From Rhinopomastus cyanomelas (Eukaryota; Chordata; Aves; Bucerotiformes; Rhinopomastidae), in assembly GCA_013400115.1 (NCBI GenBank), contig VXBP01003605.1, positions 186,001 to 250,000 on the forward strand: a stretch of DNA of 64,000 nt, in the 5' to 3' direction. Positions 1 through 10,640 of the stretch are shown here, piece by piece (the stretch's first letter is position 1; each line of letters begins with the position of its first letter). A model generated the notes under the pieces. It saw nothing but the letters and a program-made list of their open reading frames with translations. It was not told the origin of the DNA and searched no databases. The translations under genes and the position numbers were made by a program.

Positions 1-1977
1 CCCTGCTCATTTTTCTCCCACTCTGTAATAATTACATTATGCTGGGTTTTGACCTCAGTTAATTGACAGTTGGCCTTGGTGACCCTGTAGGTCTCTTCCA
101 ACCTCAGTGATTCTGTGACTCTAATGTACTTCATTATTTCTTCCTGAGTGCTGATGCAAGCAAAACCTTGTTCACTTTTGTTCCAAGTGGGTAGTGACAG
201 CAGAACTGTAACGCTGTCTGTTTCTGTCTTGGAAGATGCCATGTGCCAGCCACTGAAAAAGGGTCGATCTGTCCTGGGGAGAACAAACCAGTCCTCTGCT
301 GTGAGAAGCCGTCAGCAGAAACCGACATCAGCATTCCATCAGCAGCACATAAACTTCAGTCAGGTGGGTGTCTAAGTCTTCAGTCTAAGAAGTGGCTTTT
401 TCCTGCCTTTGAGGGTCCAAACATGCTGAACAGTCTCAACTCCAGTTGTCAGCAGCAGCTGCAGGTTTTCCACAGCCTGGTTAGAAGAGTGTTCAAAGCT
501 GGGCTTGAAAGCTGGGCTTCAGCTTTACTGGGCAAGTCACCAGTGTCTTTCACTCCTGGTAATTTTCTTGACTTCATTTGTAAAAACAATAGAGGAGCCG
601 CACAGGGAGAATGATCAGAGCCTGCACAAAACCGTGAGACAAGAGAAGTCCGTTGGCATGTTTTTTTCCTCCTAAGTCCAGATGCTGAAACGGCTCTTGT
701 GCAGCTAAAAGCTGCAGCCACATTGCAGTCTTGGCAGGGATGAAAATGCTGAAGACCCTTGTAGCTTGAGGTTCAATGCAGCTTAGCAACCCCAGCTGTT
801 TCCTACCTTTGCTCCCGGGTAGCGAAGCTGTTGGGGGAGAGGTTGTGGGTCAATCTGCTGTTGATCAATAGCCAAAGTTCATTTTAAAGCTGCTTTTATC
901 ATTGCCCAGCAGCACAGTAGGTGTGTCTGCTGTAGCCGCAAACTGCAGTTGACGCTCAAGATCAAGTTTAAGCCCCTCTTAATTCATGAGTCCTGATCTT
1001 CGGGGCGGCTGCGTGCAGAGATGTCTACTGCAAGAGCAGAACCTGTTTGGACAAGTCTTACAGAGTAACTTCGAACATTAAACTGAAAGTTAAGTACGTG
1101 CGGGCAGGCTCTGTGTAGATAAGAGGATTTGCCAACAATGGCTGGGATAGTTCGGAGGGAAGGAATGATTCGGGTGGGGTGACACGATCACCCCTCCTGT
1201 GTGATTATGCAGAAGGATTGGCTTAATTAATACTAAGCAAACCTTAATGTGATCAGCACATTATTAATTCTAAATCCCTTCTGTGACTGAAGCTCCTCAG
1301 CCTCTTGGCAGGAAGTGTAAAACATTATTTTTGTGACCAAAATTTATGCTGATCCTTCCCTCTGTGGTAGATGCTCTCTGTAGCTTGAAGTCTGCATCAT
1401 TTAACGGAAGTAATTGATTTTTTTTTAAGTCTTTTTATCTGTTCATGACTGCCACATCTTTCTCTGCTTGTAGCCCCAGACTTCTCTTGGCCTAGTTGTC
1501 TCTGGTATTTTCAATCTATTTCTTGTTTTTTCTGCTCTTCTCTAACATTTCCCTCCTGTCTTCCTCTTTGTGCCTCACTACAGTGCCCAGGCTGAGTGCA
1601 GCACTGCCACGTGGTGCCCAGCCAGTGCTGAGTAGAGTGGAATAATCACCTTGCTCATGTGCTCCATGGGATTTCTGTCCCAGCAGCCTGCCGTGGCACT
1701 TCATCCCGTTTTTGTCTTCAAGAAGATGTGTTCTGGTTCCCATTCCTTAATGTCACTTCTCCTGTCGAATAGCTAAATAGTGTTTTTTAGCAAGAGCATG
1801 TTAATTATTCCTGCCTCTTTCTTTCTCTTGACCTTAAGTTGACTAGTTTTAGTGCATGATTCAGTTTTTCAAGCTCTCTTTACACTCAGGAATATTAACA
1901 GGATATCTTAATGTGGAGTATTACCTTAGAACTCTCCTCGGGAGTCCGAACTCAGAAATCTGTCTCTGTGTGGGCAG
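1..1977 (+). other. HIPK3: 3' part of the last HIPK3 intron
   Basis: This stretch lies upstream of the HIPK3 terminal exon and ends in a plausible acceptor (pyrimidine-rich 'ctgtctctgtgtgggcag' ending at 1977). I see no conserved coding frame; the short open frames on both strands lack any recognisable composition or motif. The only repeat is a short CR1 tail near 72-121. The intron's donor lies outside the window. Confidence 0.75.
72..121 (+). repeat. CR1 3'-tail scrap
   Basis: The bases read like the last 50 bp of an avian CR1: 'ggtctcttccaacctcagtgattctgtgact'. Only the terminal 3' UTR is left, so the element is extremely 5'-truncated. No subfamily can be given. Confidence 0.6.
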
Positions 1978-2457
1978 GTTCAGCACTTTGGATCTGGGCC
2001 GCAGGAATGGAACGGAAACTACGCTCATCGGAGGCAGCAGGTTTACATCCCAGCCAGCGTCGCCAGTCACGCTTTCTCCCTCCCGCAAGGCAGTCCCAGT
2101 CATGGCACAGTGCCCGCGCACCTCTCCGGCAGTGCCCACCTGGGAGGCCAGCCCCCTGCTCTCCTCCCGTACCCCTCATCAGCAGCCCTCAGCACTACTG
2201 CACCCGTCGCCCACCTCCTTGCCTCACCATGTACCTCAAGACCCCTGTTACAGCACCCGACGTACAGCGTGTCTCACCCTGGCGCTGTAGTGCACCGGGT
2301 TCCCGTCGGCATAAACCCTCGGCTCTTACCTTCCCCCACCATTCACCAGACTCAGTACAAACCGGTGTTTCCACCACATTCGTACGTCGCCGCGTCCCCG
2401 GCGTACACGGGGTTTCCGCTGAGCCCCACAAAGCTCGGCCAGTACCCATTCCTGTGA
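1978..2457 (+). CDS. HIPK3: HIPK3 terminal coding exon (C-terminal 159 residues)
   Basis: This is the last coding exon of homeodomain-interacting protein kinase 3, a nuclear Ser/Thr kinase of the DYRK/HIPK family that acts in transcriptional control, JNK signalling and apoptosis. The exon starts after an AG at 1976-1977 with a whole codon (reading VQHFGSG) and ends at TGA 2455-2457 after QYPFL. The encoded piece is the Tyr/His-rich C-terminal region of HIPKs. It has no catalytic residues; the kinase domain lies far upstream, outside the window. Recognition rests on the C-terminal blocks NPRLLPSPTIHQTQYKP, FPPHSY, SPAYTGFPLSPTKL and QYP, which fit HIPK3 better than HIPK1 (ending QYSYL) or HIPK2 (ending QYPYI), as I recall those proteins. 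The frame is intact with no stop or shift. A + frame overlapping it at 1911-2492 is only a shadow. I am confident of the family and fairly confident of the paralogue. Confidence 0.9.
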   Translation, partial: VQHFGSGPQEWNGNYAHRRQQVYIPASVASHAFSLPQGSPSHGTVPAHLSGSAHLGGQPPALLPYPSSAALSTTAPVAHLLASPCTSRPLLQHPTYSVSHPGAVVHRVPVGINPRLLPSPTIHQTQYKPVFPPHSYVAASPAYTGFPLSPTKLGQYPFL

Positions 2458-4730
2458 GGACCGGGCGGTGGTGCGCGGAGGAAGCTCTCTGATGCAGAGG
2501 TCTGGTTCCAGAAGACGCATGGTATTTATGAAATATCAGCCATGGCACAACACGGAGAGTTATTTTTTTGAATCACGTAGACTTGGGTGCAATTTAAACA
2601 ACTCTGAGCTTTAAAAAAAAACCCACAACAAACCAACTCACTTTTAATGTGTTTTGCACATTTGCTATACCTTGTCTTTGGTCACGTTATCTTCTTATAG
2701 GGTCACTTTAGACAGGTGACGTACGGGGGCAGGAATCTGCGTTCGCTCCCCCTATTTTTTATAAAATTGCCTTCTAACTAGTGCAAGACACGTTGACGTT
2801 TGGGAAGCCATTCAGTGTACAGACCCAGAGCAGCAGATGCACATGCGTCAGGAGTAGGGGTAGGAGTAACTTGTTTGTGTTGCGTATCTTGGTGTTTAAC
2901 TGTCGAGTCACTTATCTGCGAGTTCAGCTGTTGTTCTCCACATTGCATGTGTCCTTTGCATGGGCGAGGAAAAACAACGAAGAAGCCTGAACATTGCTCT
3001 TAAATGTTGTTGTCCCAATAATATCAGCTGCATTGTAAACTGTTCCCACACATAGTGCCTTAAATATTTGAGGTTGTTCATGTTATTACTTATCCGTAAA
3101 TGTTTGAGGACAGCAGCACTTACAAATCCAGATCTGCTGATTTTTTTCTGTAGCGTGATGCTCTGTTTTGGGGTTTGTGTGGTATGATTTTAGTGCTGGG
3201 TGTGTTCTCCTCGGAGGGGGAAGGCAGCATGTTTTGCTGGAGCTGAATTTTGCTGTCCCTTTCCCCCCCTCCCTCACCCCCCCTAGGATGATCTCGCTTC
3301 AAGACAGGACTTTAGTAGTGCTTGAGAAACGTTGATTCAGTAGCTGTTGAGTAGTGTCACACAGCACAGGGTTTCACACTGCAATACAACCTACCTAGTT
3401 GATTTTCAAAGGGTTTGGCCAGTTGGGTATGACCCAAGGTTTAGGCGTGACCGAGCGGCTGGCGACAGAAACAGCCATGCGCTCGTGGATCCACGACGTG
3501 GTTTCACCTTAGCTTGAGCAAACCGTGCAGTATTTAATAGCTAGGAGCAGAATATTTAACTATTGAAGCTTGAAAAGACGTGAGTTCTTTGTGTGCAATC
3601 TTTCATTTATGCATGGGAGAGATTTTAGTCCTCTTTTCACTCTAGTGGTTGTTTTTAGCCTCTCGCAGGTGTTTTGCTTATTTAATACATTCCGTCAGGG
3701 ACGTAAACGACGTGCGTTTTGCATTCTTCTCTTTTCCCGTAGGAAGTGTGTCTTGATTTTTATTCTGGTTTTGTTTTGTTCGTTTCGTTCAGATGAAGTT
3801 GCTTTTGCAGCACCAAAGACTTAATCACCCGTTTCCTCTAAAAGGTAGCTACTTTCTTCATAGACCTCAAGCGTAGTGTAGAGCGGAGATGGGGTTTACG
3901 GAAGGTGTTCAGCCGAGGCTGTGTTTTAGCTTATGGGCAAGTACTAAATCGCATCATTTATCTTGAATGTATCCTAGATAAGCTGCTATATAACGATTGC
4001 CACTTCAGATAGCTGTGAAATTAGGTGATTTACTAGTCCTTTCGTAGCCTTCTCATTTCTGTACAGGTCTAATGACATGAACTAGAAGCCAGGTTTGGGG
4101 TTTGCTTTTATTTTGTTCTTGGTTTTTTTTATGACATTTGTTTTCGTGTGTGAAGTGTCGTAACTACTATGCTGTACGTGATGGAAGGCGACTGCTTTTC
4201 TTGGGGGGGGCGTGTGTTCCTTGCATCAGTATTTGATCTCCATTGACTCTGAGCTCCTCATCACTGCATAGAAGTGGATGTGTTGATGTAACTTGATTTT
4301 CTTCTCTTTTTTTGGTAATGTTTTCATCTTGGCATTGTGTAGACACTTAAGCTGCACCTTGCAGGCTTGACTTAACTTTTCTTTAAATCCAAAACTCTGG
4401 AATACAAGCCTTGACTGGAAGAAGAGTGCGAAGCTTTTTGAGTTTAACTCTTGTCAATAAGCTAATAACTGGGAATCCTTCCTTTCCTTTCCTCCACTAA
4501 CACAAGCAGTGTTTTATTTAACGAATGTCTGAAGGAGAGAAAGAAATGTGCCTACAGTTGATTTTCTTTTTCAAGTAATAACTACAGAGACAACAGTATT
4601 AGATCGCTAAGAAAGGATTAAGTAGCGGACTACCAGCAGTAGATTTGTAACCACACTGAGAATTACTAAGCCTCACTTTTCCCACAAAGTTTCCAAGTTT
4701 TTAGTGATCTATGCATTTTGTACCAGCGCC

Positions 4731-4738
4731 TGTATATA
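4731..4738 (+). promoter_or_regulatory. Pumilio-type 3' UTR site
   Basis: TGTATATA matches the Pumilio recognition element (TGTANATA) in the HIPK3 3' UTR. About 100 bases downstream lies an AU-rich patch with TATTTATTT (4841-4849). Function is inferred from the motif only. Confidence 0.4.
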
Positions 4739-4827
4739 AAACTAAAAAAAAATATGCAGTAGGAACCAGGAGCACCCCAAGCGATTGGAAACCTTAGCAG
4801 CACCAATAGGAAATTAAATATTAATTG

Positions 4828-4833
4828 AATAAA
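4828..4833 (+). terminator. Possible proximal poly(A) signal
   Basis: This is an AATAAA inside an AT-rich tract in the HIPK3 3' UTR. The downstream sequence is not clearly GT-rich, so this site would be weaker than the one at 5548. Confidence 0.35.
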
Positions 4834-5547
4834 TATTAAATATTTATTTCCTAAATATTAGGGAGCCAAGAAAATGCTCAAATTGGCTTTATCCACCCTC
4901 CCACTTCAAACCTGTACTCTGTGGTCCAGCAGAGGGTTTTGCTCCCTCCCTTGCGGTGGGAAGCGACGGATGGTTTTGGTGCTTCCTCCATTGCAGGCAG
5001 TGGACACAGCAACAGTCTCCCGGGCAAGCGGAGCCGGTGGGTTTTGTATCGTGATAACAGAAAAACGCTGCTTTTCTTTCTCGTGGGGCCACGGAGATCT
5101 GCACTGGTCTGGTGCGTTTTTTCTACTTCCCTTTTGACCGCGCCTAGGGTTTTTGGCGAATGTGCTTGGTACCGGACACGAGTAGCCGCGCGTCACACCA
5201 GTGTCCTCTGTGTGCAGGGAGAAGGTGCTGTAAATGCGCCCCAGATTAGAGCTGCTGCTCTTTCTAAATGGTTTCAAGTTAGAAATATCTGCATTTCAGA
5301 GAGTCAGATATTTGGGATCCTGCCACAGCTTCAGTTCAGTAGCCCCTGTGATTTCCCCCCCCAACCCCCATCCTATTAAATGCCCGTTGAAGAGAGCAGA
5401 CTCTTGTCACGACAAGTGTCCAGGGCCCACCTGCAGATTTAAAAACACCCCAAAAGCTTTCCGGGCAGGGCTTTTTCTGTGAAAAAAGCCCCGTCCCCCC
5501 CCATTACCAGAAGCATTTCCCCCGTAACCGTGTTAATGCCTTTTTTA

Positions 5548-5553
5548 AATAAA
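5548..5553 (+). terminator. Probable distal HIPK3 poly(A) signal
   Basis: AATAAA in the context 'tttttaaataaaacactg' is followed within 30-90 bases by T- and GT-rich sequence. It is the last canonical hexamer before a long stretch with no gene signal. Confidence 0.6.
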
Positions 5554-5575
5554 ACACTGCGCGACTGCGGAACTG

Positions 5576-8500
5576 CATAGCTGCGTTTTACTCTCCTTTG
5601 CGAGATTTTATATGGATTTCTTGTGCTCAGTTTTTAACTTTTACTTCAGGGTGTTTTATTGGTCAAATATGCTACTGTATTAACTTCTCGTTTGTTTGTT
5701 TTAATTTTTAATTTTTTCTGTTTTTACCGCTGATTAACTCGGGTTGTGTTCAGTGAAAGTTAAATCACACTGCAAGCTGTGGGAAGACTTGTTCTAGAAG
5801 TACCCAGTGCTAGAGACTTGATTAATGAGTTTGAACTGTTCCTGTTGAATGATTTGTAGATTTGTGGCTTTTTCTTTTCCCCTTTTGGCTTTGGATTTCT
5901 CTGCTACACAGTGGGCCATGTAGCAATTGCACTGTGCAATATTACAATATGAGGACTGGGAAAATTTTTTATGGATGTAATGTCTCTTACAGTTTGCGAT
6001 AGTATTTCTTTCTAGTTCTCAGTGATTTCAATGTGACCAAGCCTTCTGTACTTTGTCACAAAAAGCGGGTTTTCCAGGTGACTATTTTGGTGAGTGTCAA
6101 AAACAAGAATTTATGGTGTATTACTGTCGAGATTCACTTTGAATTAAAATATATATTGCAGCAGATGGCTTTTGGTGGCTTTCCTTTCACACTGTGTCGC
6201 GCCATGGCTGGACTAGGGGAAAGAATATGGAAGTTCACAGGGACAGCTCTTGGTTTCCGAAAGCATCTCTTGACCCAGCTGCTCTGCTTCCTGAAATGTT
6301 GGATTTTATTAGCTTTCAGGGTTTAACTGAGAGGATCTTGAGATTCTGCCTTCAGTGCGGCCAGACCTCACAGGTTCTTTGTCCTCGCTGTCCCACTTTT
6401 ACAACCTTAGAAAAAGGTTACCTGGCCCAGATACCAGCAGATCCCTCACTGCTGCTGGAGTTTGTACCAAGCCCGTGGCAGCTGCTGCTGGGCCAGCAGG
6501 AGGGAGCTCCGGCTGCCCCATGCAGTCCATGGCTCCAGATGGCCAGCCAGGCACAGAGCAGACACCCGTGGAAGGCGCATTTGCCGCTGTGGTTGTCAGC
6601 CAGGCATGCTCGTTCTGCCACAGGGTTATGGTGCTTGATGGTGCTTTGGGAGCTGCCTGTTGGGTTCACTCTACAGACCTGCGAGAGGCAGTGTGGCTTC
6701 TGTGCTCCACACCACCATTAAGCTGCCGTCTTACATGTGGAAGACTGAAAGGACAGAGCAATGTATTTTTGATAGCAAAGTATCTCAGAATTGAGAAAGC
6801 TTTGCTTTGCTAAAAATGAGGTTCTGAGTTGGTCATGCCATCTGCAGAGCTTTTCCTGCTGCACTTACACCTGAGGCTGTGTGGAAACCTATCTGTGTCC
6901 TACAGACACTGCTGTTGCTATGAAAGCTGCTTCCATCTCATCCTCTACAGCCAATGAGGACCCTGCTTTGGTGTGTGACACTTGCTTCCAGCAACATCTA
7001 ACGTGTGAGATTGGTCCGATTCACGTTCATTGCATCTTCCTGCCTTTCACCTCTAAGAAGATGCAGCGTATCCTTCAGGAGAGGTGGGTACGTGCTCTAA
7101 GCAGATCCAGGTAACTCTAGCTGCCCCTGTCTTGGAGCACCACTGAGTAATCCTTGTTAAAACAAGATGCTGAAATACACATTTGAATAGATTCTTCTTC
7201 TTAAATCATGAAGCAGCAGATTAGGAGTATCCACACCCCATTGGTGGGTGGGGGGAACTAGAGGCTGGACTCCGTTCTGTGGTTGTATTTGCGGAATGAG
7301 ATGTTCATAAACTTGCCTGTTCGTTCATCATCATGAAAAATGCCATTGTTCTCCTGCAGAGAGTAGGTGCCTCCACCTGCTTCACGGAGGTCCTGCCGTG
7401 TGGCCACTGGTTTCATTTGTGGCTGAGATTCTCACCCGTGGGGTGCTTCATGAAGACAAGCAAGACCCAAACAGTGATTTGGGTAGGTTTCCTGCAAGCA
7501 AGGCTTGTTTCAGTCAAGGTCGCATGGGTGGTGTCAACCTATTCTCCTGGGGCAAAGGCAGGAGAGACAATCCATACAAACAGGAATTTCAGTCTCAGTG
7601 CGAATGGTTTACTGTTGTATCATGTAGTCGAGAGCACTCGGCTTCCCCAGCCACAGACGTGCTCGTCCTAGTCCTACAGGGGGATATCAAGCACATCCCC
7701 TCGGCCGAGAGCAGATCTGCATCTCTACAGAGCACCTTCATTCTTTATCCATAATGAGACAGCTCTCCTAGAATATGGGCTACTTTCTAGCACAGACACC
7801 CTCCAGAGCCTGAAATTGCCTTTCTGGGCAACAAACAGAGACAGGATCGGGATTGCTAAGTGTAGGAAGCAGTTAACTGCAGTTACTTGGTGAAACCCGA
7901 GTGATTTCTCGCTAGCAGTAGGAGACCTTACTCTGTCATTCTGAAAAACCCTCATTGTTAAAATCTATGGAAATCACAGATCTGCTAGGAAGAGAGGCTT
8001 GTGTTTTGTACAAAGTACCTGCTTATACCCCAGAAAAGAAAAGTCAGTGAAGACTGTAAATGTGACGAGGTGGCTCAGGAAAAAGCACTGTCCATATCAA
8101 CTTATTGATGGACCTGCTAAAAGATTCCAAAACCCGGAAAAGCATGAAAATGCCAGAGCGGGGGTTTCACACGAGACTTTCTGGAGGATAACGGGAGGTA
8201 CCACCAGAGGGCCCTGCACTAAATCTGTTGGCCCTAAAGCAAGCGGAGTGAACAAGGAGTAAGTTACCCATTTTACTACCGGAGGCATACCTCTGCCATC
8301 TTCTCTTTGTGGGAATCATGAGGACCCACGAGGCTGGCCCCTGCAGAGGGTCACTCTGCCTCAGCCCTGACTTGTCAGGGTTTGTCAGAAAGAGGATTTC
8401 TTCTGTTCTCTTTGAGGTCGGGGCAGCTTTCCCACAGGTGAGCAATGCTGCTCCTGGGCAGAATCATCTTCTGGGACCTGGAGCATGTTCTGCCCCTCCT

Positions 8501-9082
8501 TTGCTCTGCTCATCCTGCCACCGTCACTGTCTAGTGCCCACAGACACACTCTGGGAACTGAGAGAACTCAAAGAAGCAGTGCTGGGGAAGAGATGATATT
8601 GGGTGTTAACGTTCTCTCTGCTGAAATGCTGATTCCGGACAGCATGGAAAGAATTGTCACGATGTTTGGTCTGACTGAGACTGAGGCAGCCTCTGGGCTC
8701 CCTTCCTTTCAGGCCCGTCGCATGGTTAATGGGCCAGCGGGTCTCTTGGTGAACCTCTGAGCATTGCAGAGGCAAATCTCTGTTCTTTGAAGGTGCCCTT
8801 TCAGCCTGGAGCTCAGAGGGGCCAGTGAATGAGTGCAGGAGAGGGGTAGCAGAAGACCTTCCCTGCATTTATGCATTGGGTGGCTGGGGATGTAGTGGCC
8901 ATTCTTGTTAACCACAGCTTCTTCATTCTCAGAGCTGTTTCTTTATGGACAGAGATGCTGCCCCTGCTGCTCTGTGATAAAAAGGGCGATCTTTAGTGAT
9001 GGCCTGGCCTGGAGACTCATAGGTCCATGAGCTTGGCAAGAAATAGCTCTGGAGGTGAGCAGAGAGGGTCTTCCAGTCACAG
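5576..9082. other. HIPK3-KIAA1549L intergenic stretch
   Basis: About 3.5 kb with no CR1, no recognisable coding exon and no RNA gene that I can see. Several open frames of 70-175 codons occur on both strands, but their products have no family-like composition and they overlap one another. The lack of CR1 contrasts sharply with the intron downstream. Confidence 0.6.
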
Positions 9083-9188
9083 GGTCCCAGACTGGTGGGG
9101 CTGGAAGGGACCTCTGAGATCATCCAGTCCAACCCCTGCTGCAAGAGCAGGGTCCCTAGAGCAGATCCCACAGGAACAGTCCAGGTGG
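9083..9188 (-). repeat. CR1 3'-end fragment ending at a single N
   Basis: On the - strand this is the 3' end of a CR1 (+ strand reads 'ggctggaagggacctctgagatcatccagtcc'). It stops exactly at the ambiguous base at 9189, where base composition jumps to over 80% GC, so its 5' end may be an assembly joint and not a true truncation. Confidence 0.8.
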
Positions 9189-9277
9189 NCCCCGCGCTCG
9201 CGGGGAGCCCTTTGTCGGGGAAGCTCCGTTGGCTGCTGCCGCCGCCGCTGAGGGGCCCCGGCGGATCCGCCGGCAGC

Positions 9278-9325
9278 ATGGGGGGCCCCCCGCCGCCCGT
9301 GCTCCCTGCTCAGCCGCTGCTCTAG
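9278..9325 (+). promoter_or_regulatory. Upstream ORF in KIAA1549L leader
   Basis: A 15-codon reading frame (ATG 9278, stop TAG 9323-9325; starts MGGPPPPV) ends 19 bases before the main ATG at 9345. Its ATG has a purine at -3 and G at +4 ('agcatgg'), so it could reduce translation of the main frame. Whether it is in the transcript depends on the unknown start site. Confidence 0.4.
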
Positions 9326-9344
9326 AGCCCGGCCAGGCGCGGGG

Positions 9345-9531
9345 ATGCGGCAGGCGGCGGCGGCGGGCGGCGGCCGGAGCGGGGGGAGCCCCGCGGCGAG
9401 ATCCGGAGGGGTGCGGGGGGGACCCCGGTCGGGCGGCGGTGGCAGAACGGGGCTGGCCGGAGCTGCGGGACCGCCGCTGCTGCTGCTTCTGGGGATCATC
9501 GCTGTCCTGCCCAGCGCCGGGGCCGAGTCGG
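9345..9531 (+). CDS. KIAA1549L: KIAA1549L first coding exon (signal peptide)
   Basis: The exon encodes 62 codons plus one base. It starts at ATG 9345 (purine at -3) with a Gly/Ala/Arg-rich leader, then a hydrophobic core (GPPLLLLLGIIAVLP) and a signal-peptidase-like SAGAES end, then a strong donor (cgg|gtaagg) at 9532. This is a secretory signal peptide for a type I membrane protein. I assign it to KIAA1549L because that gene follows HIPK3 in the same orientation on human 11p13, because its family (KIAA1549/UPF0606) has a signal-peptide exon followed by a huge mucin-like exon, and because the phase left here (one base) fits the acceptor at 60947. Gene function is poorly known. The 3' part of this exon occurs again after the N gap. 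The start codon choice is inferred; the leader before the hydrophobic core is long. Confidence 0.72.
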
Positions 9532-10121
9532 GTAAGGAGCTGCGGAACGGCGGCGGGGGCAGGGGGAGGGGGNNNNNNNNNNNNNNNNNNNNNNNNNNNN
9601 NNNNNNNNNNNNNNNNNNNNNNNNNNNNNNNNNNNNNNNNNNNNNNNNNNNNNNNNNNNNNNNNNNNNNNNNNNNNNNNNNNNNNNNNNNNNNNNNNNNN
9701 NNNNNNNNNNNNNNNNNNNNNNNNNNNNNNNNNNNNNNNNNNNNNNNNNNNNNNNNNNNNNNNNNNNNNNNNNNNNNNNNNNNNNNNNNNNNNNNNNNNN
9801 NNNNNNNNNNNNNNNNNNNNNNNNNNNNNNNNNNNNNNNNNNNNNNNNNNNNNNNNNNNNNNNNNNNNNNNNNNNNNNNNNNNNNNNNNNNNNNNNNNNN
9901 NNNNNNNNNNNNNNNNNNNNNNNNNNNNNNNNNNNNNNNNNNNNNNNNNNNNNNNNNNNNNNNNNNNNNNNNNNNNNNNNNNNNNNNNNNNNNNNACGGG
10001 GCTGGCCGGAGCTGCGGGACCGCCGCTGCTGCTGCTTCTGGGGATCATCGCTGTCCTGCCCAGCGCCGGGGCCGTGTCGGGTAAGGAGCTGCGGAACGGC
10101 GGCGGGGGCAGGGGGAGGGGG
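9447..10121. other. Contig-end duplication flanking an assembly gap
   Basis: Bases 9447-9572 and 9996-10121 are the same 126 bp, covering the end of exon 1, its donor and the first intron bases, on either side of 423 Ns (9573-9995). They differ at one base only (A 9526, T 10075; Glu or Val codon). The simplest reading is that two overlapping contig ends were left unmerged and separated by an arbitrary gap. The second copy should not be annotated as another exon. Confidence 0.88.
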
Positions 10122-10640
10122 TGTTCATGTCCAGAGAGGCTGGAAACCAGAGATTTACTCCGCGCTGGGGGATGCTGCAGGTGGGGAAAGAGCCCGCATC
10201 GCCTCCTGGTCCTCAGCGCCGCCTCCATCCCTTGCCCCCATCCTTGGCTCCATCCCTTTACACCTATCCCTGTCTCCCCGCGGGCAGGGTAGCGGCTCCG
10301 CCGGAGCGGGCGATGCTCGGGGCTCTCCGCCCTTCCCCGCGCTGGTTCCGCACTCCCCCGTTGGCCCCGGCCGAGGGCTCTGTGCGCGGGACCGGCTGCG
10401 GGGGCCGGGCTGCGGGGACCCTGCTCCATCTCCGCACCGCAACAGGGGCGGCAGCGGCTTTTGTTAGAGCTAGGGGATCGTTCCTGGCGGAGCGGGGAGG
10501 AGCGGGGCCTGAGGAGGGGCTGGAGGGAGCGAGCGCTGCTCAGCTCTGAGCGCTGCATCGCGGACGCGGGCGAGAGCTCCAGGCTTCTGGGTTCTGTTTT
10601 CCCATTTCCCTGGGCTTTTGTAGCGAAGGAGGCAGCGTTC

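Larger units (their letters stand above)
2458..5575 (+). other. HIPK3: HIPK3 3' untranslated region
   Basis: About 3.1 kb of AT-rich, T-rich sequence with no coding frame and no CR1 follows the HIPK3 stop codon. A long 3' UTR is usual for HIPK3. The likely end is about 15-25 bases after the AATAAA at 5548-5553, followed by T/GT-rich sequence. An upstream AATAAA at 4828-4833 could give a shorter isoform. The exact cleavage site is inferred. Confidence 0.7.
9190..10640 (+). promoter_or_regulatory. KIAA1549L: CpG island over KIAA1549L exon 1
   Basis: Very GC-rich, CpG-dense sequence surrounds the signal-peptide exon, as expected for a CpG-island promoter. It includes the 5' UTR (9190-9344), the exon, the N gap and the first part of intron 1. 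The upstream promoter proper is not seen because known sequence stops at the N at 9189. No TATA box is visible. Confidence 0.65.

Noticed and set aside
1911..2492. A 193-codon + frame over the HIPK3 exon
   Set aside because: It is out of frame with the conserved HIPK3 C-terminus and is explained as a shadow of it in GC-rich sequence.
6194..6721. A 175-codon + frame in the intergenic stretch as a new gene
   Set aside because: There is no recognisable domain and no splice or promoter context, it overlaps other frames of similar length, and the Cys/Trp/Leu-rich composition is typical of chance frames.
9996..10131. Second copy of the signal-peptide exon as a real tandem exon
   Set aside because: The copy is identical over 126 bases including intron sequence, differs at one base and lies at a gap edge; a contig overlap is the simpler explanation.
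9077..10558. A 493-codon - strand frame and similar + strand frames (9229-10467, 9345-10292) across the N gap
   Set aside because: They are open only because the 423 Ns are read through as unknown residues and because GC-rich sequence has few stops. The translated flanks are duplicated exon and intron sequence.
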